Below, in pieces: positions 35,425 through 48,455 of a DNA stretch of 64,000 bases. This DNA comes from Lethocerus indicus. Its lineage: Eukaryota; Arthropoda; Insecta; Hemiptera; Belostomatidae. The notes beneath the pieces were generated by a model that saw only the letters and a list, made by a program, of their open reading frames with translations, had not been told where the DNA came from and ran no database searches. The position numbers were made by a program, and so were the translations under genes. Position 1 is the stretch's first letter. Each line of letters starts with the position of its first letter. Location: assembly GCA_019843655.1 (NCBI GenBank), contig JACDQD010000001.1, positions 42,352,230 to 42,416,229 of the forward strand, in the 5' to 3' direction.

Positions 35425-35595
35425 TGTCCTGCTCGACTGTGACGGTGACCAAATGCCAAGCAGCGTTGCGCACACTTCAGGCTTTCCCGTTCTTCAAGCC
35501 CACCTGTCTCTGCCGAGAGCCCCAGCTCGACCACGAATGCAATTCCTTCAGGAACTTCCTCTTCGACCACCCCTGTATATACGTCATCAATAAAG
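35425..35595 (+). CDS. Gfrl: Internal exon of GDNF-family-receptor-alpha-like protein: second half of the same cysteine-rich domain
   Basis: The exon is 171 bp (57 codons) with acceptor AACTGTTTCAG ending at 35424 and donor G|GTAAGC at 35596, both phase 1. Joining the single G of the upstream exon to TG restores a valine codon and keeps the frame open. The peptide has six cysteines (SCS, KCQ, TCLC, ECN, PCI), including TKCQAALRTLQAF, KPTCLCRE and ECNSFRNFLFDHPC. This corresponds to the Cys-helix-Cys-x-Cys-Cys-Cys half of a GFR-alpha domain. With the four cysteines of the upstream exon it gives ten, the usual number for one domain (five disulfides). No in-frame stop occurs. The next exon should also begin in phase 1; no convincing second receptor domain was seen downstream, so it probably lies outside the window. 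Confidence 0.88.
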
Positions 35596-36834
35596 GTAAG
35601 CCGCTTTCCATTATTTCGATACGCACGACCTTTTAACGGGCGAACGATAAAATGCGGGTGATAATTTCCACCAGGACGTATAGTCAATCGATAATGGCCT
35701 GTTCAAAACATGCTTAACCTAACCCGCATCTAACTCGACTTAATAGACTCAGGCTATTTTGACTCACTATTCTATCGCTTTCGGCCTATCTGCGGGGATG
35801 GGGTTTATTTTCCGTGAACAAGAAAATACGACGAAGTCTTCTTAGCCTTTCGCATAACGTTTAGCTGGCCAAACTTCGAGCGGAGTCTTGTTATACCCAA
35901 TTAAATTTATTCGCACTAAATTGTTGCATCGATAATATTTGATTCGATTAAAAGTACTCAAATTCTCGATTACTTACAACATTAGTGCATCGAAGATAGG
36001 AATCTGGGTAAATTATATAAACAAACGATATCGAAGAAAAGACCGGTATTCAACGTTCCATTTGATAATTAACACAGAGGTACTGTTGGCTACTAAATTG
36101 GGATCCGAAAGTAATTGTTTGCTGTATCACTATTTGACTACTTTGTCACTTCTGAGAAGTTTCCTGCAAGCATGAGCAGTACCGGTATATTTTTATGAGC
36201 CCCTTAATTCCGACTTTGGATCGAGGGGTCTCTTTCGTCATATCTATTCGAATGTATCTGGCGGTACCGAGCGGTCCGGCCGGTAAATAATTTATCTAAC
36301 GCGAATAATATAAGGGATCATATCGGGTGGAATGTCGCCGGCGGTTATTCCAGGGGACTGGAATTAATTTACAAATGTATCATTACGATTCATCGCGTTG
36401 CCGAGTGGAAATATTGAAAACGGAAATTGGCGGGCCTATTCGTTGGTGCATTACTGCTCGGGGGTTTATGGTTGTGGTCGCCGGTTTGGCTGGAACGAGC
36501 CGGGTGTATCCCCGTAAATTACCGCAGGCCATTAAATCCCGACCGGTTTTATTCCCCCACTTTTAAAGACCGCTTCCGGGGATGAATCATAATTTATGGA
36601 CTATGTAGAAGCCCGTTCCAATATTGCGCGCCGGACACCTGTAGAGCCGGCTCGAAATTTCAGTAAAGAAACTCATTTTAAAGATCGTTAGTTCGGTTGA
36701 TCATTTTCAATAGGCCAACCCCCGCCGGACGGATTTCGCGCCCCGTTAGTGGGCTTAGGCGCTTAGCGGACTTAATTTTACGAGCGAGGAAATATACATC
36801 GTGACGATTTCCAGATATAGTCTACTTGAAAATT
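35596..36834. other. Intronic stretch, nothing recognised
   Basis: No exon or shared repeat was seen after the donor at 35596. Confidence 0.45.
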
Positions 36835-37335
36835 TTTCTTTTTCTATTTTTTGTGAGATCAACCTTTATAGTTATAAGTACGATTGCGGAAAGTCTTTTT
36901 TATGTTGCTCGTTTCTCTCGGTAAAGGTCATTTTGACGTTTTTCCGGGCTAAAGAAGATCTCTAGGCCAGTGGCGTATAAGCAGTCGTGGGGGGATGGGT
37001 ATAATGGATGGGTAACAGTAGAAGTGAATTAGGGTGAGGGGTGAGAAGGAAAAGAAACATTAGGGTCCGGGATCGTATGGATTCGTCCATAGTCGGTATG
37101 TTGAGGTAGTGGTGAATGATGCGATTTGAAATATACCGGGGAGCAATAAGGGTGGTTCGAAGGACTTTTGATTGAAATCTCTGGAGGCGAGCGATGTTAG
37201 ATGTCTCGGTGGGAAACTATACTTCTATACCGTATATCCATATACGGCGTTGTAGATTGTGATTTTGTTGGCTAAAGTCAATTTTGATGTCCGTTTTAGT
37301 AAAGGCCTTAATTCACGGCTTGAGTCTTTTATTTC
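36835..37335 (-). mobile_element. Jockey-like LINE fragment
   Basis: The + strand shows GAAGATCTCTAGGCCAGTGG, ATGGATGGGTAACAG, GTCGGTATGTTGAGGTAGTG, AAGGACTTTTGATTGAAATC and GATGTCTCGGTGGGA, which align in order with 1730-2100 of the longest copy. The protein frame is broken. Confidence 0.82.
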
Positions 37336-38084
37336 GGGTATGGAGAACTTTAAAAATTAGCGATTTTATGAACGAAAATAAAGTTTTCCAACATCAGAAC
37401 TCAAGTTCCGCTGTCTCTCTTTTCATCGTTCCTAAATGCAATTTTTTCTTCGCGTATCATGGAATTGTGTTGCAGAATTAGGTTTCTTAAAGTTTAACTA
37501 CGAGGTCCCAGAGTTGATGTGATCCACTCTATTATTCAATTTGAAATTCAAATTTGCAAACAGACAAGGAATTTCACCGTTGCCGGAGAAATACTGTGAC
37601 CTCGGCGGTCTCGATTAAAAGAAAGCACTCTTTTAATTGTGTTATTAAATAATTTTCTTCTAGACTGAACGCGAATTATTCGTTGGTTAGAAAACAAAAT
37701 ATATTCTCCGCGTGAAGTTTTAAGTGAAAAACGATAAACCGTGATTTGACACAATATGTGCCGTAATCACGTTCCTAATATACAAAAACACTCAATGTAT
37801 TGAACACGAATTAAAACTGTCTCGTTTATAAGGCAACATTCGTCTATATAAACACATCAAAGTGCAGTGACTGCGCTGACAGGATGCCGAACTGTGTATT
37901 AAGCGTGGTCTATTCAAGATTCGTGAAACAGTTGAAGCGAAGTGGCAGAACGAGAGCCCCGCAACTATTCCCGTACGAAAAATACTGTAATTCGAAGTTT
38001 CAATTGAAAGAAAATGCTGCCTGGTCCGGAGTTCTATTCCTCTTGGAGAACCAAGAAAGATATCCATTTATTTTAGAATACCTG
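37336..38084. other. Non-coding stretch, nothing recognised
   Basis: Short frames on both strands without recognisable motifs. Confidence 0.45.
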
Positions 38085-38270
38085 TTTTGTGGCCTTCGAG
38101 GGGTTGGGATACCGCAGATTTTATGTTCTTCTATCTCCTCTGGCCGGTTTGGTCTTTTTTTTAGACCGGTTTCGGCTGCTCACCGTCTTCAGTGGCGGTG
38201 TTAGTCATTATGGCACTTTGGATGCTTTTGGGGCTTCCTGTTTCCACTGTCGGGTTAAAATATACTTTCT
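38085..38270 (-). mobile_element. Family B repeat copy 6, inverted
   Basis: The ribozyme-like core lies at 38161-38198 on the minus strand (CTGAAGACGGTGAGCAGCC, GAAACCGGTC). The flanking GTTTTGTGG...GGGGTTGGGATACCG is shared with 44040-44075. Confidence 0.7.
38161..38198 (-). ncRNA. Hammerhead-like core in family B copy 6
   Basis: Intact CTGAAGA box, GAAAC and GGTC triplet on the minus strand. Stem I is weakened: GCCA faces TAAA instead of GCTA facing TAGC. Confidence 0.33.
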
Positions 38271-38559
38271 CAACGCAAAAATGGATTTAAAAATGTGTTT
38301 TAAACGCAAATATCGGGTAAAAATGTACATTTTTTGTTGTGCAAAATGGGTAGAACACAAAATCTACGATATCCAATTATATTGGCCTGATAACTAAACA
38401 ATTAATAATTTTTCCCCTCCGCTCGTTTATGAGTTACCCATTTAGCGAGCATATTTCGGTACCCAAGATGTTTCAAAAGGTTTTCAATGTACGTATGGAA
38501 TACGTATAGTTTCTCTCGTGTTGTACTATGCCGATCAGTATCGATTATTGACACTTCAA

Positions 38560-38850
38560 CCGGACGACCAGAGCGCTCCTCGTCTTTAAGTGAGAAATCA
38601 TCCGAACGAAATTTAGCAGACCAGTTTCGAAACTGACGTTCTTTTAAGGTTTGATTTTATTTTTTGGCACATTATATATTGTGAGCTGTCAAACGGACAC
38701 TATTAAACAAGATCGGGGCAACTTTGCTACCGAATGATTCATGTACTATCAAGTAATAATATATCGGTTAGAAGATACACATGCGTAAAAATACAAATAA
38801 AGCCATCTATCGGTGAAATCCGCAATGACTTATTTGTCAACTCAATAGTT
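38560..38850 (+). repeat. Repeat F copy 1
   Basis: GGACGACCAGAGCGCTCCTC, CTGACGTTCTTTT, CATGCGTAAAAATACAAATA and GCCATCTATCGGTGAAA recur in the same order at 58080-58430. Confidence 0.75.
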
Positions 38851-41059
38851 ATTGGATGTCGTAAATTATTAAATATATTTTTATATATTAGATCGCCTTT
38901 ACATCACCAACGGTTTCAATATACGTCAGTGTGGACCCCGAGATTGTAGTCATTATCTAAGAACTCCATTAATAAGGCACAAACACGAGAACGGACGGGG
39001 ATTTTTTTCTTGCCACCCCATAGGAATATGCTCAATGAAATAAGCCGGAAATCTAATTTTGAGAAAATTAACTTAGGAAACTCGATTAAGTCCTCCCCGA
39101 TTAGCCCGTTAATTATGTTAGGTTTAAGCGACGAGCGATCGCGTATCTCATACCCCCCCGGAGAAGCACGCCCGTGCCCTCTCTCGGCGTTAAAAACTTC
39201 CCTCTTTTAATAATAATAGCTTAACGATGAAAATAATTTCTCATTGCCGAGTCTCGTTATTATTATACGACCGTATAAAGCCCGCTTCTGTTTTAACGGC
39301 GTATCACAGACGGCGTAATGCTGAAGGAAGTTTCAGAAATTGGCGGAAATATTTTCGCGAAGGCCCTCGGAGCGTCACTGCCGGCCGACCTAATTCGTTC
39401 TGAGCTAGGCCGTTTTCGAGTTCTCGCCATAGTCAATACCGTTCCGGCAGTAATATAACGAAATATGTTTTTAATACAAATTTGTTTACCTTTTCTTTGA
39501 ACAATATTGTCGGTTCCATAAGTGAACGGTTTGTCACAATTTCACGGATCTTGTAGCGTAACCGTGGCTATCAATTCGTTTACATCGGGCGAAGTTTAAC
39601 ACCCCATTTCCGAAGTAATTACGCCGGAGAAAGCGTATCCCCGCGTCGTAAACCCTGCTTAAGAACCGCCTCCGAAAATAAAGTTTAAGTGTCCCCTAAA
39701 CAGATTTCAGCCCATGCTTAAACTGACTTTTTCTTAAGGGGCTACTAGGATCTGCTCGCGAATGGGCGCCTACTTTATTCGCTACGCATACAGAGTAGAA
39801 AACATTTTTTCCTGAAAAATTTCGCAATTCGACTAACATTGAAATTATGAAATTAAACCGACACCGTAAATTTCCAATTACTACAAATACTATAATCGTG
39901 CAATACACAATGTTTATTTCAAAGTTCAGTCGAAATTAATTTTTGATGCATATTAATCCAAATTTATAAATGAATTAAGGATATAAAACAATCGGTAGAA
40001 GCTGCTATTCCCACCCGAACCGCCGAATATCTTTTATATTTTAAAATAATTATAAATTTATATTAACGCATTGTTATACTTCCTGAATGTTTTACAATTT
40101 AGCACGAAACTCTCTCGAAGTTCTCCGTTTATATAACTCGATGCCTTATACAAAAATTATTTATCCAGACTCTAATTAGCCGTATACAATAGTCATATTA
40201 TAGGGGATAATATTGAATTTGATAATCGAAATAGTCTATTATTTGATTTGGATAACTATGGCATAAGTGTAGTAAATTCAGACCACATCGAATACTCCCG
40301 GTATTATTATCTTCTAAGCCAGCAAAAATGCGGGCTTAAGACAGAGTCGACAGCGCCGGGTGAGACTTAAGTAGTTCACATCTGAGTGGGTTGTGACACT
40401 AATGAGCTTTTACGCGGCCGTAGCAATTAATACAGCTGGACGGCTTGTCCAGACCCGGATTTTCGATTAGATTTTTTTTTCTAATTAGCCCTTTAATTAC
40501 TGTCGTGTTTTCGGAAACCAGTTTTGAGTAATTGCTGGAAGGTCGTCGGAAATATTCAGCCACGGCGGAGCGGGTGATATAACGAACGGTGGCGAACTAA
40601 ATTCAACATAGAGAACCGAACAAAAAACGACATCCACCCGAAATTGCGCGCCGACAAATATTTTCGCCGGGAAATTGCCGGGAATATAAGACATAGGGAA
40701 GGAATTTAGCTATTAGTTCCCGTGGACATACAAATAGCCACAAGTGGAATAATGCCGGAGCCTCAGTAATACACCCCAACAAAAGGAGGCGGGGCTTAGA
40801 CTTACCCGAGAGTAAACAAAAGAGACATAAGCCCCTTGCCCTTAACCGAATGCAAACCGACTCGCAAAGCAAACACAGGCCCCGGCAACAATAAAAGCAC
40901 GAACACTGAGGAAGACTGTGTATTAGAATCCATAAGACCGAGTATACGGCTATAGTAACAATGCAGTGACAGTGCTCCGTGAATGCTTCATTGGATGCCT
41001 CTAACCCGCAGTATACACAGCTGCAGTATACACAGCTGCAAACATTCAGTCATTTCCTA
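38851..41059. other. Non-coding stretch with a short direct repeat
   Basis: GCAGTATACACAGCT is perfectly repeated at 41008-41022 and 41023-41037. Nothing else was recognised. Confidence 0.45.
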
Positions 41060-41440
41060 TTTTCTTGTTTATAAATGATCACATGAGACTGTGAGCAATT
41101 TTAACATAATTAAAAATTATTGATCGACAATTTAGTGTGCAAAAATTTAATTAGATATATCTAAACGCCGCTTGATGTCTGACCCGCAATACTAAGACGT
41201 TATGAGGGTTTAGTATTATACAGGCACCGAGTCTTTATTAAATTATTTAAGAGAGGTTAAATAGGACTAATCCTAATGATGATTATAGTGTGTGTGTGAA
41301 TATTGTACTCTTGAATATTTCTATAGATTTTATATAGAATTGTTTTCTATAGATTTCTATAGATCCTCCGGATGTTTTGCTCATCCTAACTGCCGTGATT
41401 AAAAACTTGTTTGGATATTATTGTAGATAAATGTCCCGTA
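41060..41440 (+). repeat. Family A repeat copy 4
   Basis: CTTGATGTCTGACCCGCAAT, GTTAAATAGGACTAATC, TCCTCCGGATGTTTTGCTC match 10620-10720 and 11055-11070. Confidence 0.68.
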
Positions 41441-42429
41441 GCTGAATTTTTATTTCATTAATTTGTGACGCCTCTTAGATACGCGCTGATGTCTTAGATA
41501 CTATGCTAGATTAGACTTATCACTATCTTCTTCATTTTGTCTAGCATGAGACCAAACCTCTGGAGCACAAAAGAGCGCGAATGAGGTTAATAGTATTATT
41601 TTTAATTGGGAGGAATATTTCCTTTAATCGAATTTTAAATTAGACGGTGGTCCAGCGCCGGGAGATACCTTCGGTGGAAAATCAGGAATCAAAATAAGAC
41701 CATTTTGAAAGTAGATAAAATTAGAGACTTAAGTTTAATTTATAGTTGGTTAACAGCAGTTTGAATTCAGTTCAATGGGAAAACAGTTTAATTGCGCTTC
41801 GATCGGATGCGAGGGATTCAATGGGGTGAATAATCCTGCCCTGCGATTAGTCCACTGTTCCCCCGATACCGACCACTCACCCTTAAAAGAGACGGGGCAA
41901 TTTGCGGAAACCGCATCTGGGAAGAGACAGCCCGTCCGGAATTGTATAAGCAATTTAAAACAGAGAATAATTCCCTGGCATTTCGGCCGAAGTCAGTTAG
42001 TAAAACGGAGACAAACTGAGTCATTACTACGTAAATTGCAACCGGAGACAGATTAATTCTTCCCAATGAAAATAATACTCTAAGTTTTCGATAGTAAAGA
42101 AGAATAATAGCTTTATATAACACCACAAGAACAAAATGTTGACTGAAATCTGTTCAGAGATCTGGAGTATTTTAGAATCGAATTTTTGGCTGGACCGATT
42201 AAAAATTAAATTTAAGTTTTTTCATTCCCAATATAATTAGGAAAATTTTAATTTTAATTACGTCCGCACATTTTCTACACATTATAGATGCATTCGATTA
42301 CAGTGTTCGAAATACAGCAAAATTAGCAAAAGTAGAATCAATGAATTGTCTACAAACTTTTGGACATTGGGTAAAAAATATCCAAGAACCTTAAATCGCC
42401 TCTCCGTTTTTTTAGTTATAATATATGCA
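41441..42429. other. Non-coding stretch, nothing recognised
   Basis: A short family B core echo (GTCTAGCATGAGACCAAACC) lies near 41538-41557. No gene was recognised. Confidence 0.4.
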
Positions 42430-42485
42430 CCGGCTCACAGTTGGGAATCGAACACTGTGCTCGCGCCTCCGCCTGCTTGTTAACG
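42430..42485 (-). repeat. tRNA-like SINE B-box remnant
   Basis: The minus strand contains TGTTCGATTCCCAACTG, close to the pol III B box, inside CACAGT/ACTGTG flanks. No A box or acceptor stem was defined. Confidence 0.4.
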
Positions 42486-44039
42486 CAAATTACGAATTTA
42501 CAAACGTATCTACAATTCAATATTATATTTGTCGTAATGTACAACCGCAGCATAAGATACCGTAGGCCTTTAAACGAATTTGACTCCTAATTGCCCATTA
42601 TAGTCTCGAATAAAATTTAAATGGAAAACAAAATGGAAACACAACAGGGAGCGCTTTAATTGCGGAATTTAAAATTAATATTATAATCTAAATAATGGAA
42701 CCGGTCAATTGGGAAAAGGGGTTGAAAAAAAAGCGGAAGTGGAACCCGCTCCACCCGCGGAGCTACCGAATTTTCTCTTCACCGGGCCCCAGCTATAATT
42801 GTCAGATCCCAAATAGAAACCAGAGTAATTGTTCATGAAATATTCATGAATTCGATTTCTGGGGGAGGAAGGGGATTCGAAACAAAAGTTTGCCCCCCCC
42901 CCCACGCGCCCGTATAAATATAATGCGGTCCGATCGCGTCCCAGTGCGGGAATATCTAGCGTCGAGCGGTGTGGAATATACTACGGCCAAGATCGCTTGT
43001 GGTAAAGGATCCTTTCCCGAAACTCCCGAGCTCCGCATTAAGAGGAAATGGTCGCGTGGTTTCCTTACTATCTAATTAGGGTTTGAGCAGGAGTACGATC
43101 AATGGGTGGATTCTCCATCAAAAGTACATTTCTGTTATAAAATCGTCCTGTCACTAAGTATAATTTAAAAAATTATATAGTAGTCGTGACTAAAATAAAA
43201 ATAGAATAAAGAGTTCATCCTTATATCCTGAGGTTTTTATTTCTATGGATCAAAAAGCTCCGATCTTCAAATTATCTAATTTCGTGTTTGGTTAAATGGA
43301 TTTCGGTTCACGAACGGGCCTGGAACCCAGGTGAGCCTGCTAACCGGAACACCGAATAACCTCCCCCAAAAGTGCCTTAAACGTTTCACGGTTACTGTCC
43401 TCTCGTTGCGAAATTGAAATACCTAGCGAAAATGGTGGTTTTTTTAAATCGAACACGCCGTGTCGATTATTGTCGCAGGGCTTATGTTTTTAGGCGGGGC
43501 TACTACTTAGGGGGAAAAACTCAGGCGCGGTGGGAGGGGGGGGCTAATGGGGGTTTCACGTGTCCGATGTCGGCTCCTCGTTAGGCTGCACCGATCGATG
43601 CCTCGAGCCCTTTTAAATATTTAGTCCGCCCGATCATTTTTTCCACAGAAATAAATCTTTAACCGCCACCCCCTCCCACCGCGGAAGAAAAATGTACGCC
43701 AGAGGGCAAGGGCCCCACGCACATAAACATCCGCAAGGAACCCATCCGTCCGCCTCCGTCGAACCCTTTTTAAAGGAACGTCCGAGAAATGCGATACGCA
43801 TCGGGACCCAGTCAATTTTATTATATACCCCAGCTTATTTATTATATAGAGTCACTATAATAATCATTATTTTTTCTCAGAATCTGAAAAGCGCAATGAG
43901 GTGCTATTACAACCTCGCTATGCGCTTAGTCGTTATTTGTAGCCAATTAAATATCAATCGACTGTCGCTAGTTAGGTCAATGGTCAATGGACATAGTAAT
44001 AACTGATGTGGCAATAATGGAACCGATTGTGATTTTGGA
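42486..44039. other. Non-coding stretch with G/C homopolymer runs
   Basis: An 11-base C run lies at 42893-42903 and a G-run cluster at 43532-43553. No gene was recognised. Confidence 0.45.
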
Positions 44040-44170
44040 AAACCTGTTTTGTAGACTGGGAGGGTTTGGGTTACCGTAGTCTTCTCGATCTTCTTGTCCC
44101 TCTCGCCGGTTTGGTTTTTTACTATTGGCTGGTCTAGCAATAAACCAAACCAGTGAGAGAGCACCAAAGA
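44040..44170 (-). mobile_element. Family B copy 7, palindromic
   Basis: Left flank GTTTTGTAGACTGGGAGGG, then arms of about 25 bp (44099-44123 and 44136-44162) around TTGGCTGGTCT. The right arm carries CAATAAACCAAACCAGTGAG, the family B tail. Confidence 0.62.
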
Positions 44171-45237
44171 TCGTAATTTTTTTCTTCTTTATTTATTTTC
44201 TAGTTCAAAAGCGGTGGTCGACCAACAGGTGCAACAGTGAATTTTATCCTCGAACGAATAAATTCATTTTTGATTTTGAAATGTCTGATATTTTCTGTGA
44301 GATTTGTTTCAAACGAGACATTTTGAGCGATTGACACTGACAGCAATATCGGCGAGAGTACGCAGCGTCCATATTGTGGGTTCTGGTACTCCAGATTTCA
44401 ATCCAGGACGGGTTCCCGGGCTTCCTCGGTGGCGGCGAAAGGACGCGGGCGGATCGATAAATCTAATCTCCAGTCAAAACCAGCGTCCGCTCCGACAGCC
44501 CCCCCACTTACCCCGGCGGGGAGTGTTAATTGTGTTAACTAACGGGACGCGTCTACATCACCAGGAATATTACTCGGTCCATCATCGAACTCTCTTTCAA
44601 TTAGAAATCTCGTACTAGTCAACCGAGGGGATTTACAAACAGTAAGAAATCGAAAATTAAAATGTAATAACCTTTCCATATCGGTCAGCACCGAATGATG
44701 CGCGTTTTAATAGCTTCAGAGCGGTGTTAATTTGCAAACGAGGATTTGGAATTTCGGGTTGAATATATATTAAGGGTTGAATAAATAGGAATAAGGTCCA
44801 CGGTGTAAGAAATCCGAATTCCTCCGCGATTCGGGCTTGGCGTTACCAGTTTCCGAACGAAAAAGCGGAAGATCGGGATTTTCAAGTTGGACCGGACAAA
44901 ATCCGGCAGACTTGAAACGTTAAGTATGTTAGGAGGGCTTGTGGGGAGTGATGGCTTTGGGGGAGAACTTCCCTATCCTCGACAACTCTACACATCGGAT
45001 ATTCACCGCATTTCCTCCTTATCCCAACATATCCGAGGTAACTTATTTCCGAGGTCTTCCTCCCATCGAAGAAACCCCTACTTTGAATAAACTGCTCCTG
45101 CCACTACTCGTTTGCTTTCTGGACCCGCGTTTGTGGGGTTTGTAAAAGCGTCCGGATTTTCGCCACCGTCAGTGGATGTCGACCATCCGTTACGGGTGCT
45201 ACTCCGCCGTCGGGGCGGAAATCGTACGACCGGTCTT

Positions 45238-45310
45238 TGTATAAGCTAAGAAAGTTCTCGAAGAAGGTTTTAATAACTGAATAATATGACAGGAATACGC
45301 TTTCGAGGAC
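45238..45310. repeat. Repeat H copy 1
   Basis: TAAGCTAAGAAAGTTCTC, AAGAAGG, TTTAATAACTGAATAA and GACGACCG align with 61926-62003 at moderate identity. Confidence 0.42.
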
Positions 45311-48300
45311 GACCGTCGGACAAACTAACCAACTTGTAATCTAAGGCGGCTAATTTTTTCCTTAAACATTTCATACGATATAATACAATAAGTGGAGGAA
45401 GATGGCTGAAGGCGGATGTCTGGGGTAGACCGTTAATGCCTCCTTGATAGCCCGCATACTTGCCGCCGGTGTTAACATAAAAGCCAAATTTCCATGAACG
45501 TATCCCGTACTCTACCTGAGTGGGATTCCTTCTCTCGTCGGCGGTACTGCCACTAACATACCTAACTCTGCTTTGCTACAGCTGGGTTCCGAATACATGA
45601 ATATCATGAAGAAAATGCTGATGTTATAAATCGAGGAAATAAAAGATAAATTTCGGGAGAGTTTGGGATATCGGCCTCGGTCGGCCGCCGCCCTGCCTGC
45701 AATAAGGCCCCTATTCATGTCGGTGGACTGTGACGCAGACCACCAGACATTCGTTGCAAAGTTTAACTTTACTTTTCGAAATATTTTGCGTCCGTTTTTT
45801 AGCGTGATCCCAGTATATAAATCGTCGCGAAATCAACCCGCGGGGGGGGGGGCTTTGTCGGAAAAATCGGCCCGGTCCAACTTTACCTGGGCGAACTTCT
45901 CATTTTTCGGGAGGCCATTTCGCTAACGCTCGTTGAACACAAATGTTCAACTATCTTAATTTCATAATTCAGTACATTTTATTATATAGAAAGGTTTTGT
46001 CGGTGACAGCAAATTATGGCTCGACTTCGGGACCCGAGCTGGAAATGTTTGGCTCTAAAGCCAGACTCAAATTAATAAACCGCTTATTCCTAATTCAAAT
46101 TTACAATATAAGACATTGATAAATTCGGAAAACGTCGATGCCATAGCCATCTTTAAAACCTTTATAATTAGACTATATAGGCTAAATGTAGCTTAACCAT
46201 TTTCCTGATAAAGTAATTTCTTCTGAAAAAAGTATTTTTTTCCAGCGTACAAGACCTTAACAAGGAAACATGTTAATTTGCGCTCTAAAACATTTTAAAC
46301 GAGTTATTCAACTCGTTTGTCGTTCCTTGATTTTACAGTATGTCGCCATTTCTTATACAAAATATACTAATTCAAATTATATATAGTAAGAACATAAATA
46401 AAGCGATAAACAGCCAGAATACTTAAATTATAACACAGACTTGTATAATTGGTCTCATCATAATTGTTCAAACCAGGTTTAATTTGTTCTGTTCTTAAGC
46501 TTAAATATAAGCTATCTCAGAGGGAGAAGAACGCCGAATTATAAATGTTCGACTACAATTTTTAAAATTATATTTAGTGACAGTGCGATTTGGTAACACA
46601 AATGCACTCATCGATACCCAGGTAATACTTGATAGTAAGGAAATCACACGGCCATTTCCTCTTTGAGGGGTTTTAAGGAAGGCCGTCAGCCAGTGGGCTT
46701 TATCAAAGGATTGTAGATTGGAAGTATACATATTTCTGTTTCTCTTCGCTCGCCACCCGAGCCTCGAGAACTAGCGGCGTAAGGATTATTTTTCAGTCCA
46801 CAATTTTTATCGGCTTCCAAGGAAAATAAACTGGCATCCCTGGAGCGGGAAGAAGTGGTAGGGAATGAGTGCGGGAGATCATAAAGCCTCACGAGTGGCT
46901 AATAAAGTGCCGGGTCCGAAACCTGCGGCGGGCTAATATAGGCGGCCAGAAATTTCGGTGGACCAAAAAAAAAAATAAATTGTTACTGGGTCGGGGGTCG
47001 GTTGGAGAGGACCCCTTCCCTTTTTTGAAAACGCGGACCGGGTTATCTGGCAAAACACAGGGCCGTATTTTTTTGTTCTTCCCGTTTTGTATAACTGACA
47101 CATTAAAATAGGGCGCTCCCCATGAATTGCAGGGGCTGTAGTAAATTTTTTACGACCGAGAATCCCCCCCCTCAACCCGGCACAAAATTCACGGTTTTAA
47201 ATATATTCCGGAAACTTGCTCTTGCAACTGGGGCAATAATCCGTATCGTCGTTAACCTCCCCAGACTTTGTCATAAGTTTCTTCTAATTTAAATTACCCA
47301 TTCCCCCCCGGGTTGGTGGAATATGGCGGCTTTCTCTTCACTGCGACGTTTTACGAGGCCAAAACCGGTCTAGCATAGGGTCACGGGGTGTCTCTTCTAA
47401 TTTAAAGCAGTGATAGAGTAATTGTCTGGGTAAATATTCCGCTATTATCTTAAATAATAAGGCAAGTTACTAAGTGAATAAACATAATAGCTTAGGAAAT
47501 TGTTGTTTTATACTTGTATACAGTATATTTAAAAATACTCCTTATTGCGGTTTAAGATTGTACATTTTTCGTTATATCGAGAAGTTTTGACATACGTATA
47601 TAGGCATATATTTCATTTACTTTTGTTTTTTCTCTTAATAAATCTTATGAGCAGGTTTTAATAGTGCATTATGGTAGGTGAAACCTGTCTGTTAATTAAC
47701 TCAGCCTAAATGGTATTTATTACGTCCGAACCTAATAAAAAAACCTAAAATGAAATTAGGGGCATGGAATGGACCTCCAGACCTCTAGCCTGGCGCCTGG
47801 GTAATCCAATATGTTCAGACTTCGAAAATTGAAACATAAAAAATAATTAAAGTGATCTGTGCCTTATTGGACAATTTATTTTGTGTACCCGATCAGCTCT
47901 TGATTGAGTTGACCCTGACGTAGGGCCAAATAAACATTAAAATAAATACTAATGTCAAGATGGGGAAGATTTTTAACGAAAAATGTTAACTACCCTCCGA
48001 TCTCATTAAGCTCGGGATGACCTTAGGCCGGCCCCCTGACATTTTCGTCCTCCCTAAGCCTGTCTCTCTCATTCCCTCCTGCGAAATTACCAATTTATAG
48101 CCCTGCGATGGACATTTATTGACCGCATTGCCGTTATGACTTCGAAAGAAGTCCTGTATATAACTTCGCCCGTTCCTAAGTTCACCGGTCACAGTATATC
48201 ATTTGAAACACCTTATTTGGTCTAATTGAGCACTACAAGCATTATACAGTTAAAAGTTCCAGGCTACATAAACATCGACTGCGGATGAAGTATCTTCGCC

Positions 48301-48396
48301 ACCGGTCCGAGACGCTTTTTGAGTATCATACTTACTGCACGTAATTAACAGAAACCAGTCGATGCAAGTATTAGTTTTTTGGTAAAAGTATTCGTC

Positions 48397-48398
<2 letters not shown>

Positions 48399-48451
<53 letters not shown>
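48399..48451. repeat. (TA)n microsatellite, about 26 units
   Basis: Perfect TA run. Confidence 0.95.

Positions 48452-48455
<4 letters not shown>

Noticed and set aside
41775..42056. 93-codon frame with several cysteines
   Set aside because: Tested as a further receptor exon, but cysteine spacing does not fit and no acceptor of the right phase opens it.
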